This document shows positions 1 through 7,609 of a DNA stretch of 64,000 bases, one piece after another. The stretch is from Cyclobacteriaceae bacterium (lineage in GTDB: Bacteria > Bacteroidota > Bacteroidia > Cytophagales > Cyclobacteriaceae). The translations under genes were made by a program, and so were the position numbers. The stretch is taken from NCBI GenBank assembly GCA_016787665.1, contig JAEUUC010000011.1:248001-312000 (forward strand). The letters are read 5' to 3'. Under the pieces are notes generated by a model. That model did not search any database. It was not told the origin of the DNA and saw only the letters and a program-made list of their open reading frames with translations. Position 1 is the first letter of the stretch, and the number at the start of each line of letters is the position of its first letter.

Positions 1-1
1 G

Positions 2-571
2 CATGCTTACACCGGCATACTGAAACAGATTGTTCTTCCGGGCCGGGTATTAAAAAATGGCCCTGACAGCACCCGATTTGAGATTCTCTTGGATACAGAG
101 TCAACCGATTTCTTGAATTCAATGGATGATTCAAAGCATCACGAGCATAATCTCTATTTGGAAATTCAGAACCGACTCAAATCCCGTTTCAATGGCACTC
201 CAAATAGCTTGGATGCCTTAAAGGTGAATCCAGTTGAAGCAGCCTTTTTGGCCCGGGTCAATCGAATAATCCAGGATAATCTCTCCAACGTTCAATTTGA
301 CGTAAATCGATTGGCAGAGTTAATGAACATCAGTCGAACTCAGCTTTTTCGAAGACTAAAACCAATCATCCAACAATCGGCATCCGGTCACATTCGATCA
401 ATCCGTTTACAGAAAGCCAAAGAACTTCTGGAGACTACCGAGCACCGGGTAAGTGAAGTTGCGTTCCTAACCGGATTTGAGAATCTCTCTCATTTTACCA
501 AAGTTTTTGTGAACGAATTCGGAATCAAACCGTCTGCATTCTCTAAATTCAAACCCACGGGGCAGGAATAA
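2..571 (+). CDS. AraC-family transcriptional regulator, 5' end outside window
   Basis: The frame is open from the left edge, so this is the 3' part of a longer gene; a TTG at 89 is only an internal codon. The last 100 or so residues form the AraC/XylS DNA-binding domain with two helix-turn-helix units: one around LAELMNISRTQLFRRLK and one around VSEVAFLTGFENLSHFTKVF, ending in the usual GIKPSAF. The sequence before it is not recognisable and could be a sensor or cyclase-type segment. The domain resembles the one closing the hybrid kinase at 2353-6309, so both are candidate binders of the repeats at 1041 and 6340. The fold is certain; the ligand and targets are unknown. Confidence 0.85.
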   Translation, partial: HAYTGILKQIVLPGRVLKNGPDSTRFEILLDTESTDFLNSMDDSKHHEHNLYLEIQNRLKSRFNGTPNSLDALKVNPVEAAFLARVNRIIQDNLSNVQFDVNRLAELMNISRTQLFRRLKPIIQQSASGHIRSIRLQKAKELLETTEHRVSEVAFLTGFENLSHFTKVFVNEFGIKPSAFSKFKPTGQE

Positions 572-597
572 GAAATCCATTAGAATCGGTCTCGTGT

Positions 598-993
598 ATG
601 AGTCAACTGAAAAAGAACAAAGCATTCATTGTAGAATATATGAATGCGCTAAGCGGGCAAGAGAAGACACGCGAAAAACTGGAAAAATACAATGCCGACC
701 CCCGGTTGATTGATTATATCATGTTTATTGATTCGATTTTCCCAAAATATGAGGTAAACATTGAGGAAATGCTGGCAGAGGATGATAAAGTAATTGTGCG
801 GGTTCGGTTTCGCGGCATGCACGAAGGAGAGATTATGGGATTTCCGGCTACTCATAAATGGGTTGAGTATCCCTTTGTCGTCCGCTATCAAATCAAAGAT
901 CGTAAGATTACCCATAGCTGGGTTATTGCCGATAACCTCGTCCTGGCGGAGGCCATCGGACTAAAACGGCTGCCGTCAAAACACCCCAAATAG
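598..993 (+). CDS. SnoaL-like / ester cyclase family protein
   Basis: This 131-residue protein has the size and pattern of the SnoaL-like alpha+beta barrel (NTF2 superfamily): an N-terminal helix with VEYMNALSG, a middle part with IEEMLAEDDKVIVRVRFRG and a C-terminal strand with ITHSWVIADNL. In the family, the motif for volunteering a carrier cavity (RVRFRGMHEGEIMGFP) marks small-molecule binding or polyketide cyclase-like proteins, but most members have unknown substrates. It starts 26 bases after the AraC-type gene and may share its transcript. It could equally be a non-catalytic ligand-binding protein. Confidence 0.7.
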   Translation: MSQLKKNKAFIVEYMNALSGQEKTREKLEKYNADPRLIDYIMFIDSIFPKYEVNIEEMLAEDDKVIVRVRFRGMHEGEIMGFPATHKWVEYPFVVRYQIKDRKITHSWVIADNLVLAEAIGLKRLPSKHPK

Positions 994-1040
994 CTCCTAC
1001 CACGTTTGGTGTTACCGACCCAGGCACCCTGAGACCTAGT

Positions 1041-1070
1041 AATGCAACAAAAGAACCAGAGAATGCAACA
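1041..1070 (+). promoter_or_regulatory. Tandem direct repeat, candidate AraC-type operator
   Basis: AATGCAACA occurs at 1041-1049 and again at 1062-1070, so the two copies start 21 bases (two helical turns) apart on one strand. The second copy begins 39 bases before the -7 box at 1101. The same arrangement appears at 6340-6369. Tandem half-sites in phase are what AraC-family dimers bind; the regulator is inferred. Confidence 0.55.
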
Positions 1071-1100
1071 TCTGCGGTGATCAATCCTTAACCTGCAGGA

Positions 1101-1108
1101 TACCTTTG
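1101..1108 (+). promoter_or_regulatory. Bacteroidota -7 promoter box for the NmrA-like gene
   Basis: TACCTTTG matches the Bacteroidota -7 consensus TAnnTTTG exactly. It lies 52 bases before the ATG at 1161. No good TTG box is seen at the -33 distance, which fits a promoter needing an activator bound to the repeats at 1041-1070. Confidence 0.6.
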
Positions 1109-1160
1109 TTCTTGTCATGGCGACCGAAAGTAATCGCCAAAACCACATGTCAAGAATATT

Positions 1161-2063
1161 ATGAAAACGTCAACAAAAGATCAGCACATTTTGGTCGTAG
1201 GCGCCACCGGAAATCTGGGATTTCAAATCTGTCGTCAACTCGCGTTTTCCAAAAAAGACGTAACCGCGCTGGTGCGAACAAGCTCATTAGCCGAGCGGGT
1301 AGCCGACCTGCAGCAGTTGGGTGTTAAGCTCGTAACCGGTGATTTAAAAGACGCGACATCGATCAACCGCGCGCTGGATGGGATAACAACGGTGATCTCC
1401 ACTGCTACGACTGTCCGATCGGCTAAAGAGGGTGACTCCATTAACTCGGTAGATATGACCGGCCAACTCGCCCTGGTGGAACAAGCCGAGGCTCGGGGCG
1501 TCAACCGATTCATCTATGTATCATTTCCCCCCATGCAGGGTGATTTTCCCCTTCAGAATGCCAAACGAAAAGTGGAAAACCGGCTAATAGCCGGCAAGAT
1601 GGATTTCGTCATCCTGCAGCCCACTTATTTCATGGAGGCTTGGCTGAGTCCAGCGCTTGGGTTTGATTTTCCGAACGCCAAGGCAACCATATACGGAGAC
1701 GGTACACGTCAAATCAGTTGGATTTCCATCGGAGATGTTGCCGAATTCGCTACCGCAGCGATCACTGACGAAACCTTGAAAAACAAGACTATTCAACTCG
1801 GGGGCCCCGAAGCGTTGAGCCCTCATAATGTGGTTCAGATATTTGAAAAGACCCTCGGCAAAAAGTTCGAGGTGGCACATGTGCCCCTTGAGGCCATTCA
1901 ACAACAACACCATTCGGCACCTGATGATCTCACCAAGACATTCACGGGGTTAATGCTGAACTACGCGGCCGGCAGCACGGTAGATATGCGAAAAGTCAAT
2001 AACGACATTCCGATACGGCTATCGTCTGTGGCAGATTATGCGCGTAGGGTTAGCGGCAAGTAA
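1161..2063 (+). CDS. NmrA-like NAD(P)-binding reductase (atypical SDR)
   Basis: This 300-residue protein opens with a Rossmann nucleotide-binding loop, GATGNLG at residues 14-20, followed by LVRTSSL at the end of the second strand. The active-site tyrosine/lysine pair of classical SDRs is not evident, as is usual in the NmrA and isoflavone-reductase-like branch. The C-terminal half (QISWISIGDVAEFA and QLGGPEALSP) is the substrate-lobe pattern of that branch. Members are NAD(P)H-dependent reductases or redox sensors; the substrate cannot be told. It is transcribed alone from the box at 1101. Confidence 0.8.
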   Translation: MKTSTKDQHILVVGATGNLGFQICRQLAFSKKDVTALVRTSSLAERVADLQQLGVKLVTGDLKDATSINRALDGITTVISTATTVRSAKEGDSINSVDMTGQLALVEQAEARGVNRFIYVSFPPMQGDFPLQNAKRKVENRLIAGKMDFVILQPTYFMEAWLSPALGFDFPNAKATIYGDGTRQISWISIGDVAEFATAAITDETLKNKTIQLGGPEALSPHNVVQIFEKTLGKKFEVAHVPLEAIQQQHHSAPDDLTKTFTGLMLNYAAGSTVDMRKVNNDIPIRLSSVADYARRVSGK

Positions 2064-2243
2064 TGCAGGCTTTGCATCTTGGCCGGTCGCAAACTTCCTA
2101 CTCACTATTATTCAATTGTTATCATTGCTCCATGCCACTGGCTATTTTTTTGACCGGTCGATGACACGGCTCGAGGCAAGTTATTTAACGTTAAACAAAC
2201 ATCTGTAAGCCAAGGGTAGCTTCTCTTTGTGGTTGATCTGAGG

Positions 2244-2261
2244 GCATTAAAACACCATTAA
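2244..2261 (+). promoter_or_regulatory. CATTAA direct-repeat motif upstream of hybrid sensor
   Basis: GCATTAAAACACCATTAA contains CATTAA twice, 11 bases apart. A near copy (GCATTAAAGCACATTAA) lies at 6373-6389 before the next transcription unit. The rest of the 289-base gap 2064-2352 shows only A+T-rich DNA and a weak promoter. Function is inferred from recurrence only. Confidence 0.35.
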
Positions 2262-2328
2262 CAGCACTTAGCCTATCTGACTAAAAAATTAATCTGACTT
2301 CTCTCCCCATACCCTCGATGTTTTGCCT

Positions 2329-2336
2329 ATCTTTAA
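2329..2336 (+). promoter_or_regulatory. Probable -7 box of the hybrid sensor gene
   Basis: TATCTTTA matches TAnnTTTG at seven of eight positions and ends 16 bases before the ATG at 2353. No clear -33 TTG box is present. Confidence 0.4.
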
Positions 2337-2352
2337 TCAAAGGCTGAACAAG

Positions 2353-5300
2353 ATGTGGATGCGTATCGGTTTGAGTATTGCTGCCCTCTTGATTTTTTGT
2401 TCATGCGGTTTTGGCCAGAGTTCTCCGCTTGTCGCACATATTGGCAAAGAACAAGGGTTTAGTCAACAGCCCACCTGGGCACTGTTGAAAGATTCCAAGG
2501 GTTTTATATGGTTTGGAGCGGCTGATGGTCTTTGGCGTTATGACGGATACAACCTTGTACATTTCAAGAAAACGGAAGGAGATACCACCACCTTAAGCGA
2601 CAATTACATTTTCAGTCTTTTCGAAGACAGCAAAAAGAGGATTTGGGTGGGCACGTTGCACGGCAGCCTAAACTTGTATCACCCGGAAACGAACTCATTT
2701 ACCCACATGTTTACGACCGACAGTGTCCTCCGCACGGACTGTCAGATTAACAATTTTGCAGAAACGGACGAGGGAATCTGGATTGCGTCAAGCCGCGGGC
2801 TGCATCTATTCGGTGGTGAAAAACTTCTTCATCTCTTCCTTTCCAAAGGCCACTCGATTAATGGATTTCGGACTCACATCAGAAGTCTTTTGCCAGATAG
2901 CACTGGTCAAGTATGGTTAGGAGGCTATGGAGGCGGTTTAGGTTTGTACAATCACAAAACCAGATCAATCCGGCTGATCTCCGAGGTACCCCAGAAAAGG
3001 GCCAGTTACATTCTAAGAATGGTATTCGATCAATATGGATCTATTTGGGTATTGCGGAATGCAGAGCCCAACAACGAAGGTGGCCTGTTCCGGATTGATT
3101 TCCGCGCTGGAAAATCTCTTGACATCACCGTAAATGAGCTCACAGGCAACGGAAACGATCTACTCTTCGATTTATTGGTGGCTGATAGCTTAGTTATTGC
3201 AAGCGCGTCATCCGGTATATATTATTTTGTTAATCCAAACGACATCAATCGACCTCATGTAGTCGAGTTTTCTAAAGTACACAACCTGCCAACGTTTGTT
3301 GCTTTCAGGCTCCTACTTGAAAACAATCGTTTATGGGTAGGCACCGAAAATCATGGCACCTATTCCATCTCAATACCCACCAATACCAAATTTTTCAAGA
3401 GTCCGGCTCCGATGGCAAAACTTAGCAACGTTTGGCACGGCAAGAAAAGAGTCTTCCTAAATTTTGATGATCATGGCCTTATCGTATTCGATAGTTTGCA
3501 AAAGACTTCACATACGATACCGGCAAGAAATGATCGGACCGGCTATTCGGTCAATACGGTCTGGTCGTTACTTGAATACCACGATAACATATGGCTCGGC
3601 ACCTATGATGGAGTATTTGTTTTCGATTCGAAAACGAGGCCCGTAACAAAGTTTCTATTCACTGCTGATACTACTTCACTGAGCTCGAACAGTGTTACAG
3701 CTTTATTTGAAGACTCCAAAAACAGATTATGGATTCTTACGGATGGAGGAGGTTGGAGCGTTTTCAATGAGGCTAAAAGGAATTTTAGCCGTGGTTCAAA
3801 ACAGTCCGGTGCGGGGCACAGTGTTGTCAATATAGTTGAAACAAAAAGTGGCCTGTGGATTGGTTCAGTAGATGGCGGATTGACATTAGTTAGCCGCGAA
3901 TCACTCAAGCCCTTAAAGTACTTCCGGCATGAAACAGGCAAACCTCACACACTATCAAATAACCGCGTAACTTCTCTTTTCAGCAGTCGTGAAGGCGACT
4001 TATGGGTGGGTACTAATGCCGGACTATGCCGGTACGACACCACGACTGAGCATTTCATCCGGTACGGATACGCCCAAGGCCTGAATGAAGAACCTATTAC
4101 ACAGATCTTTGAAGGTCATGAAAGTCTGATGGTACAAACCACCTCAGGCTTGTTTCAAATGAAAAGAAACGATGGCCTCGGATTTAAAAAAGTCTATGCC
4201 CCCGTCAGCCTCACACCTTCCTCGGGAGTCTTGCATTGGCCCTATTTTACATGGACACAAGGCGATTATCTGGGCAGTTTACGATTGGATCGCGCCCAAT
4301 TAAAAAGCGCGCCTCCTCCAGTCGTAATCACTGATTTTAAACTTGACCCGAACAATAAAAACCCCCTTGATTCTGCGCGTGCCCGGCTGAACCCCACCTA
4401 CCTTCAATCCATCGAACTGGAATATGATCAAAACCTGTTTTCAATTGAATTTGCTGCCCTTTCTTTTGAAAACGTAAACTCCAATCAATATGCTTACAAG
4501 CTCGAAGGCTTTGATGAGGACTGGACGTTCAGCGGCACACGCAGGTTTGTCACCTACACCAATATCGACCCCGGTGAGTACAGCTTCCATGTCAAAGCAG
4601 CTAACGAACAAGGGGTATGGAACGAAGAGGGAGCGCAACTCAAGATTACCATACTGCCACCCCCATGGCGAACATGGTGGGCGTATACCGGGTACGGACT
4701 CATTTTTGTCGGCTTGCTTTATGGCGCCAGAAAAATTGTGGTTAACCGGGAGCGACTAAAGGCACAAGTGGCTCTTGGACAAAGAGAGAGAGAAACCCTT
4801 CGCGAACTCGACCGGCTAAAAACCAACTTTTTCTCCAATATCACGCACGAGTTTCGCACACCGCTCACGCTAATTCAGGGGCCTGCGGAACAACTGCTGG
4901 AAAGCGCCAAGGATGAAGATGAAAAACGAATGTTGGGCATTATCAATAGTAATGCACAGCGGCTTCTTAAGCTGATCAATCAACTTCTTGATCTTGCCCG
5001 GGTAGATGTGAAAGAGACTGTCCTCAACCCCAAGCCTACAGCACTTCATCCCCTATTACGCATCAACCTGTCGCAGTTCGAGTCGCTTGCGGCTGATCGC
5101 AACATTACCTATCGGTGGCAATTGCCTGAATCGTTGCCCAACGCACTTGTAGATGGCGAGAAACTGGAAACGATTATCATCAACTTGATTTCCAATGCAC
5201 TGAAGTTTACACCGGCCGGGGGCAGCGTACTGGCCAGCATCGGTTTGGAAACCCCGGAGCTGATCCTTACCGTGGAAGACACCGGGCGTGGCATACCTCA

Positions 5301-6309
5301 CGAAAAATTAGCAAACATCTTCGAGCGGTTTTACCAGGTGGAGTCTGCCAACAGTCAGTATTCTGAAGGCACTGGCATAGGCCTGGCGCTGGTGAAAGAA
5401 TATGCGGAGCTTATGAAGGGCCGCATATCGGTGCACAGCGTGGTGGGTCAAGGTACCCGGTTTGACGTGAGGCTGCCTTTGACTATTACGTCCGAGGAAG
5501 TTCAACTTCAAGAATCGAACCCGTCCCAACCGGTGCAGGCCGAGGGGCCGGCCAATGGCTCGCCCGATCTACCTTTACTGTTGTTGGCGGACGACAACGA
5601 AGACATCCGCGTTTTTATCAAAACATGCCTGGGCAAAACTTATCGGTATGCCGAAGCGAAAGATGGTGGTGAGGCTTTGCGGCAGGCCCGTGAACACCTG
5701 CCTGACCTCATCATCAGCGATGTGATGATGCCCGTCATGGACGGCATTGCACTGTGCAATGAAATAAAGACCGACACGCGCACAAACCATATTCCGTTCA
5801 TCATGCTCACCGCCAAGTCGGCCGATGAAAGCAGGTTAAAAGGCCTGCGCACGGGAGCCGATGAATACGTCATAAAGCCTTTTGACAAAACCGAACTCGT
5901 ATTGCGGGTTCAAAATCTCCTGAGTCTTCAACAAAAACTAAGGGACCATATACAGCGCGAGGTTCTCACGGCACCGGATACCCCCAATGTAAAATCGGCC
6001 AACGAGGTTTTTGTCTGGAAAGCCAAAACCTTTATTGAGGAAAACCTGAAAGAGGAGAAGCTAAGCGTGGAATTACTGGCCGATCATCTGAATCTGAGCC
6101 GCGAGCAATGCTACCGAAAACTGACCTCCCTCACCGGATTATCACCTTCGGCTTTGATCCGGAAAATTCGCCTGCTAAAAGCCCAACATTTGCTCCAAAA
6201 CAAGTGGGGAAACATTTCACAGGTAGCCTTCGAGGTTGGTTTTGAAAGCTTATCCCATTTTACCAAAGCCTACAAGGAGCAATTCGGATATCGGCCAAGT
6301 GAAACCTGA
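2353..6309 (+). CDS. Hybrid two-component system protein (propeller-kinase-receiver-AraC)
   Basis: This 1318-residue one-protein signalling system uses ATG 2353; an upstream in-frame TTG at 2323 would precede the signal peptide and overlaps the promoter. Order: signal peptide (about 1-22), two-component regulator propeller blades (about 30-640), Y_Y_Y domain (about 660-765), one membrane helix (about 777-796), HisKA dimerisation with phospho-acceptor His832 in ITHEFRTP, HATPase with DTGRGIP and GTGIGLAL, a receiver with phospho-acceptor Asp1123 in ISDVMMP, and a C-terminal AraC DNA-binding domain. The family senses a periplasmic ligand, usually a glycan, and regulates nearby genes. Here there is no glycan-utilisation locus, so ligand and regulon are open; the repeats at 1041 and 6340 flank it. 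Confidence 0.95.
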   Translation: MWMRIGLSIAALLIFCSCGFGQSSPLVAHIGKEQGFSQQPTWALLKDSKGFIWFGAADGLWRYDGYNLVHFKKTEGDTTTLSDNYIFSLFEDSKKRIWVGTLHGSLNLYHPETNSFTHMFTTDSVLRTDCQINNFAETDEGIWIASSRGLHLFGGEKLLHLFLSKGHSINGFRTHIRSLLPDSTGQVWLGGYGGGLGLYNHKTRSIRLISEVPQKRASYILRMVFDQYGSIWVLRNAEPNNEGGLFRIDFRAGKSLDITVNELTGNGNDLLFDLLVADSLVIASASSGIYYFVNPNDINRPHVVEFSKVHNLPTFVAFRLLLENNRLWVGTENHGTYSISIPTNTKFFKSPAPMAKLSNVWHGKKRVFLNFDDHGLIVFDSLQKTSHTIPARNDRTGYSVNTVWSLLEYHDNIWLGTYDGVFVFDSKTRPVTKFLFTADTTSLSSNSVTALFEDSKNRLWILTDGGGWSVFNEAKRNFSRGSKQSGAGHSVVNIVETKSGLWIGSVDGGLTLVSRESLKPLKYFRHETGKPHTLSNNRVTSLFSSREGDLWVGTNAGLCRYDTTTEHFIRYGYAQGLNEEPITQIFEGHESLMVQTTSGLFQMKRNDGLGFKKVYAPVSLTPSSGVLHWPYFTWTQGDYLGSLRLDRAQLKSAPPPVVITDFKLDPNNKNPLDSARARLNPTYLQSIELEYDQNLFSIEFAALSFENVNSNQYAYKLEGFDEDWTFSGTRRFVTYTNIDPGEYSFHVKAANEQGVWNEEGAQLKITILPPPWRTWWAYTGYGLIFVGLLYGARKIVVNRERLKAQVALGQRERETLRELDRLKTNFFSNITHEFRTPLTLIQGPAEQLLESAKDEDEKRMLGIINSNAQRLLKLINQLLDLARVDVKETVLNPKPTALHPLLRINLSQFESLAADRNITYRWQLPESLPNALVDGEKLETIIINLISNALKFTPAGGSVLASIGLETPELILTVEDTGRGIPHEKLANIFERFYQVESANSQYSEGTGIGLALVKEYAELMKGRISVHSVVGQGTRFDVRLPLTITSEEVQLQESNPSQPVQAEGPANGSPDLPLLLLADDNEDIRVFIKTCLGKTYRYAEAKDGGEALRQAREHLPDLIISDVMMPVMDGIALCNEIKTDTRTNHIPFIMLTAKSADESRLKGLRTGADEYVIKPFDKTELVLRVQNLLSLQQKLRDHIQREVLTAPDTPNVKSANEVFVWKAKTFIEENLKEEKLSVELLADHLNLSREQCYRKLTSLTGLSPSALIRKIRLLKAQHLLQNKWGNISQVAFEVGFESLSHFTKAYKEQFGYRPSET

Positions 6310-6339
6310 AAAAGCCAATTTTCTAGCCATAAAGGGCAA

Positions 6340-6369
6340 AATGCAACATCCGCGCTAAGGATTGCAACG
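6340..6369 (+). promoter_or_regulatory. Tandem direct repeat, second candidate AraC-type operator
   Basis: AATGCAACA at 6340-6348 and ATTGCAACG at 6361-6369 again start 21 bases apart. The second copy begins 40 bases before the -7-like GACTTTTG at 6401-6408. The geometry matches that at 1041-1108 almost exactly. Confidence 0.55.
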
Positions 6370-6372
6370 GCA

Positions 6373-6389
6373 GCATTAAAGCACATTAA
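6373..6389 (+). promoter_or_regulatory. CATTAA direct-repeat motif, second copy
   Basis: GCATTAAAGCACATTAA carries CATTAA twice, 10 bases apart, and resembles the motif at 2244-2261. It lies between the AATGCAACA repeats and the -7-like box, where the -33 region would be. Confidence 0.35.
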
Positions 6390-6429
6390 GGTCGTGTCCG
6401 GACTTTTGGTCTAACCAAACAGGCCAAAA

Positions 6430-6669
6430 ATGTCACTCCGACAAATCGCACTTATCTCGCTCACGTCAGGGGCTTTTCTCTTCTCAGTCTCAGCCGTTTG
6501 GATGGCGGCCACGCAGCCCCTGACTACCTGGGAGTGGATTGCAGCAGTCGCCCTGCTAATCAGTAGCAGCCTCCAAATCATGGTGGGGATCAAGACCAGG
6601 GTACGGGCAAAAAAGGAAGGTCGTGTGGGTTCGCTTCACTTTGATTTTCGGGAGGGTAAAACGCTATGA
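6430..6669 (+). CDS. Small two-helix membrane protein
   Basis: This 79-residue protein has two predicted membrane segments (around LISLTSGAFLFSVSAVWMA and IAAVALLISSSLQIMVGI) and a basic tail with KTRVRAKKEGRVG. No family is recognised. Its stop overlaps the start of the PAS-LuxR regulator as ATGA, so the two are translated together; it could localise or modulate that regulator. The start is the first ATG after the -7-like box GACTTTTG at 6401-6408. Confidence 0.65.
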   Translation: MSLRQIALISLTSGAFLFSVSAVWMAATQPLTTWEWIAAVALLISSSLQIMVGIKTRVRAKKEGRVGSLHFDFREGKTL

Positions 6670-7490
6670 GAATTTCTGCCAGCGAACGCCAAACGACTAG
6701 GCCCGTCAAAGATCAACCTTCGTGGGAGAACTTCACCGCGAAATGGAACGGCAAGGCACAAGTTCCCGCCACCGACCCCGGTTCATTGGATATCAAACAA
6801 TCCTTAGGCATTGCCCATTGGCTCGCCAAAGGGCTTTTCATGAGCCGTGCCATTACAGGCGTGGTGGACATACCTTCGATGAGATATCTCTACTCGAGCG
6901 GGCATGTGAAAGAAATGGTGGGTTGGGATGACGCCCTGTTCTGGGAGCACGGGGTTAAATTCACCTATGGCAAATTTCATCCGGATGATCTCTTTGCACT
7001 GCACGAGTTCAGCACGCTCATCGGCCATTATTATAAGAATCTGCCCGAAGAAGAACGACCCGCGTTTACCGACTATTGGGACATTCGCTTTGCAAAACCC
7101 GATGGCAGCTACCTGCGCATTTTAGAGCAGGGCCGCGTGCTTAAGCACGATGAGGCCGGCAACATCATTCACCTGTTGATTTTCGTTACCGACATCACCC
7201 ACCTGAAAAGTGAAAACAAAAATCACCTTCGGCTAACCAACGGCAAGGAAAATGTGCTTTACGAATACCGCATGCCGGGCCAAAAGCTCATCAAGTTAGA
7301 AACACCAAGCGAACGAGAAGTTGACGTTTTCCGGCACATCAGCATGGGATACACGCGCAAGCAGATTGCCGACCGGCTCGGTATCAGTTTGTCAACGGTA
7401 AAAACACACTGTCAACATGTGTATGAAAAACTGGGTACTACTGACTCGGTTGAAACCCTTAACCTGCTCAAGATATGGAGCATGTTATGA
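6666..7490 (+). CDS. PAS domain LuxR-type transcriptional regulator
   Basis: This 274-residue protein has a PAS-like sensing domain at roughly residues 60-190, with a C-terminal part ending VLKHDEAGNIIHLLIFVTDI. A LuxR/GerE DNA-binding domain follows at about 213-274: SEREVDVFRHISMGYTRKQI and LGISLSTVKTHCQHVYEKLG. There is no receiver domain, so the signal is likely a bound small molecule or redox state rather than phosphorylation. It overlaps the upstream membrane-protein gene by four bases. The next gene starts 119 bases downstream behind an inverted repeat at 7525-7547, which makes this regulator the first suspect for control of the surface operon. Confidence 0.88.
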   Translation: MRISASERQTTRPVKDQPSWENFTAKWNGKAQVPATDPGSLDIKQSLGIAHWLAKGLFMSRAITGVVDIPSMRYLYSSGHVKEMVGWDDALFWEHGVKFTYGKFHPDDLFALHEFSTLIGHYYKNLPEEERPAFTDYWDIRFAKPDGSYLRILEQGRVLKHDEAGNIIHLLIFVTDITHLKSENKNHLRLTNGKENVLYEYRMPGQKLIKLETPSEREVDVFRHISMGYTRKQIADRLGISLSTVKTHCQHVYEKLGTTDSVETLNLLKIWSML

Positions 7491-7524
7491 TGCTGGTCGG
7501 TTCCCCAACAATCGTTAGCCGTTT

Positions 7525-7547
7525 CGCCAAAAATCAACCTTTTGGCG
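7525..7547 (+). promoter_or_regulatory. Inverted repeat abutting the surface-operon promoter
   Basis: CGCCAAAA (7525-7532) and TTTTGGCG (7540-7547) are perfect 8-base arms around a 7-base spacer. The right arm ends two bases before the -33 TTG at 7550. No T-tract follows, so a terminator for the upstream gene is unlikely. The size suits a LuxR-type dimer site; the link to the adjacent regulator is inferred. Confidence 0.5.
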
Positions 7548-7549
7548 TA

Positions 7550-7580
7550 TTGCCGTGTAACCATCACGCATCTAGTTTTA
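7550..7580 (+). promoter_or_regulatory. Bacteroidota promoter of the surface operon
   Basis: TTG at 7550-7552, a 20-base spacer, then TAGTTTTA at 7573-7580 fit the TTG-N19-21-TAnnTTTG form with one mismatch. Transcription would start near 7585, giving a leader of about 25 bases before ATG 7610. Confidence 0.6.
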
Positions 7581-7609
7581 CATAATAACAGCACAATCTC
7601 AAACATGAT

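Noticed and set aside
7525..7547. Rho-independent terminator of the PAS-LuxR gene
   Set aside because: The inverted repeat is not followed by a T-tract and lies against a promoter.
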